Shown piece after piece: positions 36,653 through 47,700 of a stretch of DNA of 64,000 nt. The stretch lies in the NCBI RefSeq assembly GCF_009937765.1, contig NZ_CP047089.1:1982272-2046271 (forward strand), written 5' to 3'. This DNA is from Bacillus pumilus (GTDB lineage: Bacteria > Bacillota > Bacilli > Bacillales > Bacillaceae). The position numbers were made by a program, and so were the translations under genes. The stretch's first letter is position 1; each line of letters starts with the position of its first letter. The notes below the pieces were generated by a model. That model made no database searches and was not told the DNA's origin. It saw only the letters and a list, made by a program, of their open reading frames with translations.

Positions 36653-37003
36653 GTGAGATTAATGAAAGCTGCTACAGACCTGCAAGAGCAGGCAATTGAA
36701 GAAATATCAAAGGATGTTGAAGATCTTCTTTCTCATGCTGTCAATGGACAGGAGCGGGATACGCGCCAGAAAGATCGCTCGCTTACCTTTATTGATGGCG
36801 TATATAACGGAACGATGGATGATGCTTTTCGTATTTTATCGGGACTTCAGCTATTACATACCATTATTGTAAAACCGAAACGTCATCTCACCAAACGAGA
36901 TCGTGAGTTATTCGAGCGAAACCGTGAGCAGGTCAACGCCTGCGGCTTTTCTTTTCCTTTTGATCTAGACGATTTTGCTAGCCGTCACCTTCAAAATGCG
37001 TAA
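36653..37003 (+). CDS. yhcU: DUF5365-type protein YhcU
   Basis: A 116-aa soluble helical protein starting at GTG 36653, 9 nt after GAGAGGT. Pattern: QEQAIEEISKDVEDLLSHAV, then FIDGVYNGTMDDAFRILSGLQLL, then a basic segment. It matches B. subtilis YhcU in position and roughly in length. No enzymatic motif is visible. Function unknown. Confidence 0.8.
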   Translation: MRLMKAATDLQEQAIEEISKDVEDLLSHAVNGQERDTRQKDRSLTFIDGVYNGTMDDAFRILSGLQLLHTIIVKPKRHLTKRDRELFERNREQVNACGFSFPFDLDDFASRHLQNA

Positions 37004-37204
37004 AAGATGGTGTGAACTTCCTTGTTAACTTACAAGGCCCTCGCACATACTATTTTTAAGGGAACGGAGAAACCTTTAAGATCTGTAATACCAAACCCGC
37101 TCTTTTTCAACATCGTCTATTTCTCCACGAATCGGAGCGCTTGGATCTCTTGCAGAATGAACCGAACACGGATAGGAGCCTGACAAACGATGCAGGCTCC
37201 TTTT
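37004..37204 (+). other. Structured intergenic region, possible small RNA or long 3' UTR
   Basis: About 200 nt after yhcU with no coding frame worth supporting. It starts with a nested hairpin: GTGTGA (about 37011) pairs with TCGCAC, enclosing CCTTGT/ACAAGG. It ends in a strong terminator at 37175-37204. In B. subtilis yhcV occupies this place and is absent here. I could not match it to a known riboswitch, 6S RNA, SRP RNA or RNase P. Low confidence as a separate RNA. Confidence 0.35.
37175..37204 (+). terminator. Terminator upstream of yhcW
   Basis: GGAGCCTG (37175-37182) pairs with CAGGCTCC (37193-37200), then TTTT. Confidence 0.85.
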
Positions 37205-37311
37205 ATACATAATCATTTTAGCAGACATTCATCTTTGAAAGTCAATTTTATTCACGATATGATAGCATTGGGTATATGTTTGAGACTTTTGTAAAAAAAG
37301 GAGTGGCCTCG

Positions 37312-37977
37312 TTGGTAAAGGCGATTATATTTGATTTCGACGGATTAATTTTAGATACAGAAACACATGAATATGAGGTTTTACAAGAAATGTTTGCGGA
37401 GCATGAATCAGATCTGCCTCTTTCTGTATGGGGCAAGGTCATTGGCACGCAGGCAGGCTTTAAGCCATTTGAATATTTGGAAAAGCAGCTAGGGAAGACG
37501 CTGGATCATGAGACACTCACAGCAGATCGGCGTTCTCGTTTTCAACAAAGAATGAAGGACGAATCAGCAAGACCTGGTGTAGAAGCTTATTTAGAAGCAG
37601 CAAAGGAGCTCGGTATCAAGATTGGCCTTGCTTCCAGCTCAGACTATAAATGGGTGTCTGATCACCTAAAGCAGATTGGTCTTTTCGACTACTTTGAATG
37701 TATCCGCACGTCAGATGATGTGGAAGAAGTGAAACCAAATCCAGAGCTTTATTTGCAAACCGCACGATGCTTAGGGGTCGAGCCAAAAGATTGCGTGGCA
37801 TTTGAGGATTCTGTGAATGGATCAGTAGCTGCCAAACGAGCAGGTATGAAATGTGTGATCGTTCCAAACAAAGTCACGAGCACGCTTCAATTTGAAGAAT
37901 ATGATGTCAGATTAGAATCCATGGCTGAAATCGAATTGCTCCAGCTATTCCATCAGCTTGAAAAAGAGGATCAGTAA
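37312..37977 (+). CDS. yhcW: HAD-family phosphatase YhcW
   Basis: A 221-aa haloacid dehalogenase-like hydrolase of the beta-phosphoglucomutase/phosphoglycolate phosphatase type. Motif I is DFDGLILDTET (nucleophile Asp), motif II GLASSSD, motif III Lys in VKPNPELY, and motif IV FEDSVNGS. Substrate unknown. The TTG at 37312 follows AAAGGAGTGG at good spacing and gives the length of B. subtilis YhcW; the longer frame from 37276 has no RBS. It is 15 nt upstream of yhcX and likely co-transcribed. Confidence 0.9.
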   Translation: MVKAIIFDFDGLILDTETHEYEVLQEMFAEHESDLPLSVWGKVIGTQAGFKPFEYLEKQLGKTLDHETLTADRRSRFQQRMKDESARPGVEAYLEAAKELGIKIGLASSSDYKWVSDHLKQIGLFDYFECIRTSDDVEEVKPNPELYLQTARCLGVEPKDCVAFEDSVNGSVAAKRAGMKCVIVPNKVTSTLQFEEYDVRLESMAEIELLQLFHQLEKEDQ

Positions 37978-37992
37978 GGGGGCAAATACATC

Positions 37993-39531
37993 ATGGCAGA
38001 AAAACTAGACTTAACGCGTTTTGAAAAAAGAATGGTGATCCGTAATATTCGGGAAGAGGATATTGACCGAATCATTGCGTTGCAAGAGGTATGCTTTCCA
38101 GGCATGGACCCTTGGAAACGAGAACATCTTGAAAGCCATCTTGAGCATTTCCCAGAAGGACAGTTTTGTGCTGAATTCGAGGGAGAAATCATTGGCTCTT
38201 GTTCAAGTTTATTAATTAACTTTGACGAATACGATGATCGCCACACGTGGCAGGACATTACAGATGATGGGTACATTACAAACCATAATCCGGATGGAAT
38301 GAATATGTACGGAATCGAAGTCATGGTGAGTCCTGAGTACCGACGAATGAAAATTGGACATCGTTTGTATGAAGCGAGAAAAGATTTAGCAAGAAGATTA
38401 AATTTAAAAAGCATCATCATTGGCGGACGCATTCCGAACTATCATAAATACCAAGAGGAAATGACGCCTCGCCAGTATGTGGAGCAGGTCATGCTTCATC
38501 AAATCTATGATCCTGTTTTATCTTTTCAGCTATTAAATGAATTTAGTCTTATGCGGATCAATCCGAATTACTTGCCAGATGATAAAGCATCGAGCACATA
38601 TGCAACGTTAATGGAATGGAACAATGTCGATTATCGCCCGCAATCGAAAAGGTACTATAAATCGGCATTCCCTGTTCGAATTTGTGTGATTCAATATGCA
38701 ATGAAACAAATTCATTCCTTTGAAGAATTTATGAATCAGGTCGAGTATTATGTAGATGTCGCATCAGATGCATCAGCTGACTTTGCCGTATTCCCAGAAA
38801 TTTTCACGACGCAGCTCATGTCTTATTTAGAAGAGCGGTCACCAAGTCTTGCTGTGCAGCGAATTACGGAATATACAGAAGACTACATTAATTTGTTCAC
38901 AGACCTTTCTGTGAAATATAACATTAATATCATCGGCGGTTCTCACTTCGTGGAAGAAGAAGGGAAAATCTATAATATTGCCTATTTATTTAGACGTGAT
39001 GGAACGATTGAAAAGCAATATAAGCTTCATATCACGCCGAACGAAAGAAAATGGTGGGGGATTTCAGCTGGTGATCAAGTCAGGGTATTTGATACGGATT
39101 GCGGCAAAATTGCGATCCAAATTTGCTACGATATTGAATTTCCAGAGCTTGCAAGGATCGCAGCTGACAAAGGAGCAAAAATTATTTTCACTCCGTTTTG
39201 TACAGAAGACCGCCAAGGCTATTTAAGGGTACGTTACTGTGCACAGGCGAGAGCGGTTGAAAACCAGATTTATACCGTCATCTCTGGAACAGTTGGCAAC
39301 CTTCCGCAAACCGAAAATATGGATGTTCAATATGCACAATCGGCTATTTTCGCCCCATCAGACTTTGAATTTGCAAGAGATGGGATTGTAGGAGAGTGTA
39401 ACCCAAACATTGAGATGGTCGTCGTAGGTGATGTCGATTTAGAAATTTTAAGAAGACAAAGACAAGATGGGACTGTACGTCAGCTGAAAGACCGAAGAAG
39501 AGACGTGTACCATATTGAATATAAGAAATAA
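37993..39531 (+). CDS. yhcX: GNAT-nitrilase fusion hydrolase YhcX
   Basis: A 512-aa two-domain protein. Residues 14-190 are a GNAT acetyltransferase-like domain (GIEVMVSPEYRRMKIGHRLY, the acetyl-CoA loop). Residues 225-505 form a carbon-nitrogen hydrolase of the nitrilase family. Its catalytic Glu is in AVFPEIF, Lys in YKLHITPNE and Cys in IQICYDIEFPE. The same architecture and length occur in B. subtilis YhcX. It probably hydrolyses an amide; the substrate is unknown. RBS AAGGGGG. It ends in a hairpin terminator. Confidence 0.93.
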   Translation: MAEKLDLTRFEKRMVIRNIREEDIDRIIALQEVCFPGMDPWKREHLESHLEHFPEGQFCAEFEGEIIGSCSSLLINFDEYDDRHTWQDITDDGYITNHNPDGMNMYGIEVMVSPEYRRMKIGHRLYEARKDLARRLNLKSIIIGGRIPNYHKYQEEMTPRQYVEQVMLHQIYDPVLSFQLLNEFSLMRINPNYLPDDKASSTYATLMEWNNVDYRPQSKRYYKSAFPVRICVIQYAMKQIHSFEEFMNQVEYYVDVASDASADFAVFPEIFTTQLMSYLEERSPSLAVQRITEYTEDYINLFTDLSVKYNINIIGGSHFVEEEGKIYNIAYLFRRDGTIEKQYKLHITPNERKWWGISAGDQVRVFDTDCGKIAIQICYDIEFPELARIAADKGAKIIFTPFCTEDRQGYLRVRYCAQARAVENQIYTVISGTVGNLPQTENMDVQYAQSAIFAPSDFEFARDGIVGECNPNIEMVVVGDVDLEILRRQRQDGTVRQLKDRRRDVYHIEYKK

Positions 39532-39536
39532 TGAAG

Positions 39537-39566
39537 GAAGCGCCTATCGTTGAGGCGCTTCTTTTT
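39537..39566 (+). terminator. Terminator of yhcWX
   Basis: GAAGCGCC pairs with GGCGCTTC, then TTTTT. Confidence 0.85.
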
Positions 39567-39659
39567 GATAACATCAGATTTTTTTCAATGGCCAAAGGGA
39601 TGCTGGAGAAAAAGCTGAATATACTGAAAGGAGATTATGTGTTCAAGAAGGGGAGGAAC

Positions 39660-40076
39660 ATGGGGCGACAATCTAAACATCTGTATATTAATTTGCCGGT
39701 AAATCATGTGAAGGAATCAATCGCTTTTTTTGAGCAGCTAGGCTTTGAATTTGAGGAGCAGTTTACGAGTGATCAGGCGGCCTGTATGGTCATTGATGAT
39801 GCGATCACTGTCATGCTGTTATCTCTTAGGCATTTTCAATCCATTTCAGAGAAACAATTAGTGGATGCAAAAAAGGCATCAGAGGTGATTATCTCTATGC
39901 GCGTGCATTCACGAGAAGAGGTCGATGATCTTGTTGAACAGGCAATAGCGGCAGGCGGTTCACCTTTTAAGGAAAAGCAGGATCATGAGTTTATGTATGG
40001 ATGGAGCTTTCAGGATCTAGATGGTCATTTGTGGGAAGTATTTTATATGGATGAGGAAAGAAGCGGCCTTTCTTAA
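39660..40076 (+). CDS. VOC-family (glyoxalase/dioxygenase fold) protein
   Basis: A 138-aa protein of the vicinal oxygen chelate superfamily. The beta-alpha-beta modules are visible as YINLPVNHVKESIAFFEQLGFEF and, at the end, YGWSFQDLDGHLWEVFYMD. The ATG at 39660 follows GGGGAGG. Glu in WEVFY is the usual second-module metal ligand. The substrate could be an antibiotic, a methylglyoxal adduct or another compound; no specific call is possible. No counterpart stands at this place in B. subtilis. Confidence 0.88.
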   Translation: MGRQSKHLYINLPVNHVKESIAFFEQLGFEFEEQFTSDQAACMVIDDAITVMLLSLRHFQSISEKQLVDAKKASEVIISMRVHSREEVDDLVEQAIAAGGSPFKEKQDHEFMYGWSFQDLDGHLWEVFYMDEERSGLS

Positions 40077-40090
40077 GGGTGCTTCTTTTT
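40060..40090 (+). terminator. Terminator after the VOC gene
   Basis: AAAGAAGC pairs with GCTTCTTT across a loop that includes the stop codon; a T-run follows. Confidence 0.6.
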
Positions 40091-40163
40091 TATTGTTTAT
40101 CAGTGGTATGATAATGAGGAGCAGAAGGAATCTGGAATACAACTAGAGAAAAGTAGGTGCAGC

Positions 40164-41081
40164 ATGGAGTTTTTACTTGTCTTACTGCCAGTGTTCGGCA
40201 TATTCCTGATCGGGTATATCGGGCAGAAGGCGATCGGTTTTGATATACATACGCTCTCAACAATGTCTTTATACTTAATGTCACCATTTCTTGCGTTTGA
40301 AACCTTTTATCAAAACAAAGTGTCGATGGACTATGTATATCTATCCATTTTTGTTGTCGGGCTTTGTCTTGCACTTATTTTATGTGTCTTTATTTTATCT
40401 CGTATTTATGGGTATTCGAATGAAACGTATTGCGCCATGATTCTGTCGTCAGCTTTTATGAACAATGGAAATTATGGTACGCCTGTTGTGCTGCTTGTCT
40501 TTGGAGCAGCAGGTTTGGATATTGCCATCGTATTGATGGTGCTGCAGCAGCTTGTCATGAGTACAATCGGCATGTATTATGCAGCAAAGGGCGGAGAGGA
40601 TGCAGGAGATGGAAAGGTCGTTTTGAAAAAAGTGCTGCGTATGCCAGTTGCTTACGGTGCGCTCATCGGTCTATTATTTCAGCTGATTGACCTTTCATTA
40701 CCTAAAGAGCTGATGACGGGTATTCAGCTTGTTGGGAATGCTGCCATACCGACGATTATGCTTATTTTAGGCATGCAGCTTGCAGTGATCTCGTTTAAAC
40801 AAGTGGATTATCGCCATATTTCTTATGCTGTTTTGCTGAAGCTGTTTATCTCCCCACTTATCGCATTTGGCTTTACGCTTATTTTACCGGTAGACGATAT
40901 GGTGAAACAAATTATGATTTTAGTGGCAGCCATGCCGACAGCAGCAAATACAACGCTGATGGCTGTACAATTTCGAACGAAGCCTGAGTTTGTCTCAAGC
41001 ACGACATTTCTCAGTACCATCTTAAGTATCGTGACATTACCAGTTTTATTATGGATTTTATCCATGCACCCTCTGGGATAG
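40164..41081 (+). CDS. AEC-family (auxin efflux carrier-like) transporter
   Basis: A 305-aa membrane protein with about ten segments in two inverted halves, as in the AEC family. The half-repeat crossovers contain AMILSSAFMNNGNYGTPVVL and AAMPTAANTTLMAVQF. Bacterial members move dicarboxylates or amino-acid derivatives. It is directly upstream of a PucR-type regulator and an omega-aminotransferase, which suggests uptake or export of an amine or beta-amino acid. The ATG at 40164 lies after TAGGTGC, a weak RBS. Confidence 0.88.
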   Translation: MEFLLVLLPVFGIFLIGYIGQKAIGFDIHTLSTMSLYLMSPFLAFETFYQNKVSMDYVYLSIFVVGLCLALILCVFILSRIYGYSNETYCAMILSSAFMNNGNYGTPVVLLVFGAAGLDIAIVLMVLQQLVMSTIGMYYAAKGGEDAGDGKVVLKKVLRMPVAYGALIGLLFQLIDLSLPKELMTGIQLVGNAAIPTIMLILGMQLAVISFKQVDYRHISYAVLLKLFISPLIAFGFTLILPVDDMVKQIMILVAAMPTAANTTLMAVQFRTKPEFVSSTTFLSTILSIVTLPVLLWILSMHPLG

Positions 41082-41113
41082 GGGATAGGCGGCAAACAAA
41101 GGGGGACATATGA

Positions 41114-42706
41114 ATGAATGTAGATGTTCATTTCCAAGTGAGTGACGTGTTGAAAACGAAGCATTTTGCGCATGCAAAAGTGCTAGCAGGGGAAAAAGGA
41201 TTGTTTCGGCAGGTCAAATGGATACATGTGTTAGAAGTGCCTGATGTAGAGGATTTGTTAAATGGAGGCGAGCTGATATTAACGACAGCCGCAGGCTTCC
41301 ATGATCAACTGGATGTGTTTCAAGCGTTTTTACGTCAATTGATTGATTCAGGGGCGGCCGGCTTGTGTATTGAATTTGTTCCGCTAAGATTCGAAGTGCC
41401 GAAAGAATTACTGACTTATGCAGAAGAAAGGGATTTTCCACTTATTCTGTTTACAAAAGAAGTGAAGTTCGTCAACATCACACAGCACCTTCATACGATG
41501 ATGATCGAGCGTCAGTATCAAATGATGGCTGATTTAGAAGCACTATCATCAAAGCTGAATGAGCTTTTACTGACCCCGCATCCGCAAATGGATATATTGG
41601 ATCAAGTGTATCAGCACGTAAGGGGGATTCTTTTACTCCTTCCTGTTCAGGGCGAGCCGATTATTTTATGTGATTCTTCCAAACAAACGGAAGAATTGGT
41701 CATGAATTATTTGCAGTTTGCTTCCGTGCCAAAAGGATACGAAGTGACACAAAAACAAGTGCTTGCGCTCAAGCAAACATTTGCAGATCTTGTGCTCATT
41801 CATCAAGCAGACACGCTCTCAGAATTCGAACTGCTAGTCATGGATAAAGGAGCGAATGCTCTTGCCCAGCAAACATTAAGAGAACTTTATACAGAAGAGA
41901 TAAAGAAGACAAAGGAAAATGAATGGCTGCAAAAATGGTTCCAAGAAGAGCATACAGAACAAGAGATCATAGAGCACCTTGAAGAAACAGAAGGTGTGAA
42001 AAAGCCAACTGGCTGTGTAGTCTTGCTCTTTCAAAAGCATCATGAAATGGAAGAAATCGCAGGGAACCTTTACTTTCTTGTCTCTTGCCGCTCCATTTTT
42101 CAGCGTGCTGGTTTCCATCTGATTGCATATGAGCATCAAGGTCAAACCTTGTTTATTTTATTAAACACGAGAAAAAAAGAGGACTGGAAAGCGCGTGCAG
42201 AAAAGGCTGCAAACGACATCAAACAATTGTATAACCGGGAGCAGCCCCGAGGAACCGAGATCAATTTTGGTATCGGTCAATATTGTGAAAAGTTTCAGCA
42301 CATGAGAAAAAGCTTTCAAGCAGCCAAAGAAGTGCTGCATTTAAAAAAAGTGATGCCTCAGCGGGTGGAAAGTCCATTTTATCAAGATCTCCATATGCTC
42401 CGTCTCATGCCGATGATGAAGGAAAGCGGTCTGCTTGAATGTATGGTGAAAGAGTATTTAGAGCCCGTGATTGTATACGATAATCAAAACAGCGGAAGAC
42501 TCTATCAAACGCTGAATATCTTTTTACAGACAAATGGTTCTAAAAAAGAAACCGCAAGCCAGCTTTATATTGTCAGACAAACCCTTTATCATAGACTGGA
42601 TAAATTGCATGCCTTGCTTGGTGAGGATATGATGCAGGCGCCGAAACGACAGGCGCTTGAATTTGCGATCCTTGCTTATGAATTCCTACAAGGAAATCGA
42701 CGTTAG
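41114..42706 (+). CDS. PucR-family transcriptional regulator
   Basis: A 530-aa regulator. Residues 5-125 form the PucR N-terminal domain (DVLKTKHFAHAKVLAGEKGLFRQVKWIHVLEVPDVEDLLNGGELILTT). The middle has a GGDEF-like regulatory domain. The C-terminal 65 residues are a PucR-type helix-turn-helix (LNIFLQTNGSKKETASQLYIVRQTLYHRLDKL). Such proteins usually activate purine, amino-acid or amine catabolism genes when the substrate is present. Here it lies between a transporter and an aminotransferase, its likely targets. RBS GGGGG precedes the ATG at 41114. Confidence 0.92.
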   Translation: MNVDVHFQVSDVLKTKHFAHAKVLAGEKGLFRQVKWIHVLEVPDVEDLLNGGELILTTAAGFHDQLDVFQAFLRQLIDSGAAGLCIEFVPLRFEVPKELLTYAEERDFPLILFTKEVKFVNITQHLHTMMIERQYQMMADLEALSSKLNELLLTPHPQMDILDQVYQHVRGILLLLPVQGEPIILCDSSKQTEELVMNYLQFASVPKGYEVTQKQVLALKQTFADLVLIHQADTLSEFELLVMDKGANALAQQTLRELYTEEIKKTKENEWLQKWFQEEHTEQEIIEHLEETEGVKKPTGCVVLLFQKHHEMEEIAGNLYFLVSCRSIFQRAGFHLIAYEHQGQTLFILLNTRKKEDWKARAEKAANDIKQLYNREQPRGTEINFGIGQYCEKFQHMRKSFQAAKEVLHLKKVMPQRVESPFYQDLHMLRLMPMMKESGLLECMVKEYLEPVIVYDNQNSGRLYQTLNIFLQTNGSKKETASQLYIVRQTLYHRLDKLHALLGEDMMQAPKRQALEFAILAYEFLQGNRR

Positions 42707-42950
42707 CAGTTTTGCCAAGGTATCAAGAAAAGTGTCTTATGATGGTGTTCAATCAGTTGACGATCTGTCTAATGTATTCGGCCTGACCCCTTTTTTATAA
42801 TGAGAGTAACGATTGGTTCTCTTTTACAGGCGTACTAGTGCCAGTTTCATAAGCCTCACGTTTCATCCATATAATGAATGGAGAGGCAATGTGCTGCTGA
42901 ACTGGTCTAAGCTTCTTTATTGATGAAAACGGATACATGGGGGCGGGAAG

Positions 42951-44291
42951 ATGAAAATACATGAGCAGGCTCAAAATCTTCAGGCAAAAGATGATCAGTT
43001 GATCTGGCACCATATGAAAGGGACAAACAAGGACAATGAAAGTATGGTCATTCACGAGGCAGAAGGCGCATGGGTGACAGATATTCATGGGAATCGCTGT
43101 TTAGACGGGATGTCAGGTCTTTGGTGTGTAAATGTCGGATATGGCAGGAAAGAGCTTGCAGAAGCGGCGTATAAGCAATTAAAGACAATGCCTTACTATC
43201 CGCTCACACAAAGCCACGTACCGGCGATTCAGCTGGCTGAAAAACTAAATGAGTGGCTTGGCGGTGATTATGTCATCTTCTTTTCTAACAGCGGTTCTGA
43301 AGCCAATGAAGCCGCATTTAAAATGGCCAAACAATATCATGCGCAAAAAGGAGAGAGTACAAGGACAAAATTCATCTCTCGGTATCGGTCGTATCACGGC
43401 AATACAGCAGCAGCTCTTGCCGCAACCGGTCAAGCGCAGCGTAAATATAAATATGAACCATTAGGTCAGGGTTTTATTCATGTCGCACCGCCTGATATGT
43501 ATCGTCACCCTGAGGATCAAGAGAATCTGGCAAGTGCAGCAGCAATAGATCAAGCCATGACGTGGGAACTAAGTGAGACGATAGCTGGGGTCATTATGGA
43601 GCCGATCATTACAGGCGGAGGTATCCTAATGCCGCCAAAAGGGTATTTGAAGAAGGTCAAAGACATCTGTGAATCCCATGGAGCGCTTCTCATTGTAGAT
43701 GAAGTCATCTGCGGATTTGGCCGGACAGGGAAGCGGTTTGGTTTTATGCATGAGGAAGTAAAGCCGGATATTATCACTATGGCAAAAGGGATCACAAGCG
43801 GCTATTTACCGCTTTCTGCAACGTGTGTGAAACGAGAAATCTATGAAGCCTATGCAGGAGAAGATACGTATGACAGACTGCGCCATGTGAATACATTTGG
43901 CGGTCATCCTGCTTCCTGTGCGGTGGCACTTGCCAACCTAGAGATAATGGAAAACGAGCAATTAGTGGAACGGTCCGAGACGCTCGGCCGAGATATGCTT
44001 GAACGTTTGCAAGAGTTAAAAGAACACCCATTTGTCGGAGATGTCAGAGGAAAAGGTTTGCTGTTTGGCATTGAGCTTGTTCAAGATCAACAAACCAAGA
44101 AACCAGCTGAACCTCATGTCGTTGGTCAATTGATTGCTGAATGTAAAAAACGGGGGCTGATTATCGGGAAAAATGGGGATACAGTGGCCGGCTTTAATAA
44201 CGTTGCCCAGCTTGCACCGCCGCTGAATATAACAGATGATGACGCCTCATTTATCATCAATACATTAAAAGAAAGCATGGCACAGCTATAG
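42951..44291 (+). CDS. yhxA: Class III omega-aminotransferase (YhxA)
   Basis: A 446-aa PLP-dependent class III aminotransferase of the beta-alanine/omega-amino acid:pyruvate type. The PLP lysine lies in MAKGITSGYLPLSA; cofactor residues are in FSNSGSEANEAAFKMA and LLIVDEVICGFGRTG. B. subtilis yhxA stands in the same place before glpP but has no experimentally fixed substrate. The adjacent PucR regulator suggests catabolism of a beta-amino acid or amine. RBS GGGGGCGGGAAG. The gap of about 240 nt after the regulator allows its own promoter. Confidence 0.92.
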   Translation: MKIHEQAQNLQAKDDQLIWHHMKGTNKDNESMVIHEAEGAWVTDIHGNRCLDGMSGLWCVNVGYGRKELAEAAYKQLKTMPYYPLTQSHVPAIQLAEKLNEWLGGDYVIFFSNSGSEANEAAFKMAKQYHAQKGESTRTKFISRYRSYHGNTAAALAATGQAQRKYKYEPLGQGFIHVAPPDMYRHPEDQENLASAAAIDQAMTWELSETIAGVIMEPIITGGGILMPPKGYLKKVKDICESHGALLIVDEVICGFGRTGKRFGFMHEEVKPDIITMAKGITSGYLPLSATCVKREIYEAYAGEDTYDRLRHVNTFGGHPASCAVALANLEIMENEQLVERSETLGRDMLERLQELKEHPFVGDVRGKGLLFGIELVQDQQTKKPAEPHVVGQLIAECKKRGLIIGKNGDTVAGFNNVAQLAPPLNITDDDASFIINTLKESMAQL

Positions 44292-44315
44292 CAGAGAGAC
44301 TTCTCTGCTTTTTTT
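44290..44315 (+). terminator. Terminator of yhxA
   Basis: GCAGAGA pairs with TCTCTGC, then T7. Confidence 0.8.
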
Positions 44316-44462
44316 ATGGAATAAAGGTTTGAATTTCATCATTTTGAGTTAGTTATAGGAAGAAGATGCGAGATGAAAGCGGTATTGGGCACACTACGTG
44401 TATTGAAAAATAGAAGAGTTTCTATTACTGTTAGGAGAAGACACTTTTGAAGGAGACGGCTT

Positions 44463-45020
44463 ATGAGTTTTCATGATCAACCCATTTTACCTGCTGTTCG
44501 CAATATGAAGCAATTTGAGGAATTTTTAAAAAGTCCATTTACATATGGTGTTTTACTTGATGTTCACTTAGGCCGGCTGAAGGGCATCATGAATGAGGCA
44601 AATGCTCATCACAAAAAAATGTTTGTCCATGTCGATCTTATTCACGGGATTAAACATGATGAGTATGGGACCGAATTTATTTGTCAGGAAATGAAGCCAG
44701 CAGGAATTATTTCTACTAGGTCTTCTGTCATAGTAAAAGCCAAGCAAAAAAAGGTATACGCCATTCAGCGAATGTTTTTACTTGATACGAGCGCCATGGA
44801 AAAAAGCATGGAGTTCGTTGGGAAACATCGTCCGGATTTTATTGAAGTATTACCGGGCGTCGTGCCAAATTTAATTACAGAAGTGCGTGAGCGAGCTGGG
44901 ATCCCGATTTTTGCAGGCGGATTTATCCGTACAAAAGAAGATGTAGAAAGAGCGCTTGAAGCAGGCGCTACAGCTGTGACGACCTCAAATACCACCCTTT
45001 GGAAAGCGTTCCAAAAGTGA
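44463..45020 (+). CDS. glpP: Glycerol-3-phosphate responsive antiterminator GlpP
   Basis: A 185-aa RNA-binding regulator. With glycerol-3-phosphate bound, it prevents termination in the leaders of glpFK and glpD. It has a TIM-barrel-like fold; typical stretches are [18 protein letters not shown] at the start and [18 protein letters not shown] and GTIFAGG-like [18 protein letters not shown] in the C-terminal half. RBS AAGGAG. Both target leaders lie in this window (45107-45175 and 47615-47670). Confidence 0.96.
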   Translation: MSFHDQPILPAVRNMKQFEEFLKSPFTYGVLLDVHLGRLKGIMNEANAHHKKMFVHVDLIHGIKHDEYGTEFICQEMKPAGIISTRSSVIVKAKQKKVYAIQRMFLLDTSAMEKSMEFVGKHRPDFIEVLPGVVPNLITEVRERAGIPIFAGGFIRTKEDVERALEAGATAVTTSNTTLWKAFQK

Positions 45021-45042
45021 CAAGATAAAATGTGAATATTTA

Positions 45043-45071
45043 TTGACAACGTTTTCATCCTCTGATACTAT
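45043..45071 (+). promoter_or_regulatory. glpFK promoter (SigA)
   Basis: TTGACA, 17 nt, TACTAT. The -35 overlaps the cre site at 45044-45057. Confidence 0.88.
45044..45057 (+). promoter_or_regulatory. cre site in the glpF promoter
   Basis: TGACAACGTTTTCA, a close match to the CcpA consensus, overlapping the -35 box, so catabolite repression of glycerol uptake is expected. Confidence 0.85.
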
Positions 45072-45106
45072 AGCACTAAGTTAATATCATGTGATGGAGA
45101 AACGGA

Positions 45107-45175
45107 GATCCACAACAACGCTTTACTAGGTGACAAATGACCCTGATGTAAAGTATGTTTGTTGTGGATCTTTTT
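45107..45175 (+). terminator. Leader terminator of glpFK, GlpP antitermination target
   Basis: GATCCACAACAA (from 45107) pairs with TTGTTGTGGATC (to 45170), with an inner CTTTAC/GTAAAG pair, followed by TTTTT. It lies between the promoter and glpF and is the site where GlpP allows read-through. Confidence 0.9.
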
Positions 45176-45233
45176 CTTTATCTTTTCTACACATTCATAG
45201 GGGATGGCAACTGAACCAGAGGAGGAATTTTTC

Positions 45234-46049
45234 ATGACACCATTTTGGGGAGAAGTCGTAGGTACAATGCTGCTCATTATTTTTGGAGGCGGCGTGTGTG
45301 CGGCAGTTAATTTAAAGAAATCACTCGCATATCAATCCGGTTGGATTGTAATCGCTTTCGGATGGGGATTTGCAGTAGCTATTGCAGCATATGCAACTGG
45401 TGGAATCAGCGGAGCGCATTTAAACCCCGCACTCACCATTGGGCTTGCGCTAGAAGGAAGTTTTCCTTGGGCTGATGTTCCAATGTATATTGTTGGTCAA
45501 ATGCTTGGCGCATTAATAGGGGCTACTATTGTCTTTTTACATTACTTACCGCACTGGAAAGCAACAGATGATCCAGGTGCAAAACTAGGTGTATTCTCAA
45601 CTGGTCCTGCGATTCCGCATACTTTTGCAAACGTACTTAGTGAAGTCATCGGTACATTTGTATTGGTTCTAGGAATCTTAGCGATTGGTGCAAATAAATT
45701 TGCAGACGGAGTCAATCCGCTGATTGTTGGTTTCTTAATTGTTGCAATTGGACTTTCTTTAGGTGGAACAACTGGTTATGCAATTAACCCTGCTCGTGAT
45801 TTAGGTCCGAGAATCGCGCATGCGATCTTGCCGATTCCAGGGAAAGGCCCATCGAACTGGAAGTATGCTTGGGTACCAGTCGTTGGTCCAATTTTAGGCG
45901 GCGCATTTGGCGGTGTTTTCTACAATGCAGCCTTTAAAGCGAACGTCACTCCAGCCTTTTGGATTGTAAGCGTTATTTTGATTGTGGTATTGTTAGGACT
46001 CTATGTCTCTACGAAAAACCAAACAAATGCTGTAAATGAAAGTATGTAA
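45234..46049 (+). CDS. glpF: Glycerol uptake facilitator GlpF
   Basis: A 271-aa aquaglyceroporin with six membrane segments and two NPA half-helices: [10 protein letters not shown] (Asn64) and AINPARD in the second half. It lets glycerol diffuse in. The ATG at 45234 lies just after GAGGAGGAA; the upstream in-frame ATG at 45204 has no RBS. In operon with glpK, 15 nt downstream, behind a cre-controlled promoter and a GlpP-responsive terminator. Confidence 0.97.
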   Translation: MTPFWGEVVGTMLLIIFGGGVCAAVNLKKSLAYQSGWIVIAFGWGFAVAIAAYATGGISGAHLNPALTIGLALEGSFPWADVPMYIVGQMLGALIGATIVFLHYLPHWKATDDPGAKLGVFSTGPAIPHTFANVLSEVIGTFVLVLGILAIGANKFADGVNPLIVGFLIVAIGLSLGGTTGYAINPARDLGPRIAHAILPIPGKGPSNWKYAWVPVVGPILGGAFGGVFYNAAFKANVTPAFWIVSVILIVVLLGLYVSTKNQTNAVNESM

Positions 46050-47580
<1,531 letters not shown>

Positions 47581-47614
47581 TTAAGTAAGTTAATAGAACG
47601 GTTGGAGAACTGGA

Positions 47615-47670
47615 GAGACCGCAGGCACTGAAGTGTAGAAATACGCTTTGGGTGTTTGCGGTCTCTTTTT
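47615..47670 (+). terminator. Leader terminator of glpD, GlpP antitermination target
   Basis: GAGACCGCAGGCAC (from 47615) pairs with GTGTTTGCGGTCTC (to 47665), then TTTTT. It lies between the promoter and glpD, as in B. subtilis. Confidence 0.88.
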
Positions 47671-47700
47671 CTTTACCGTACAACATGGGAGGAACAAGAG

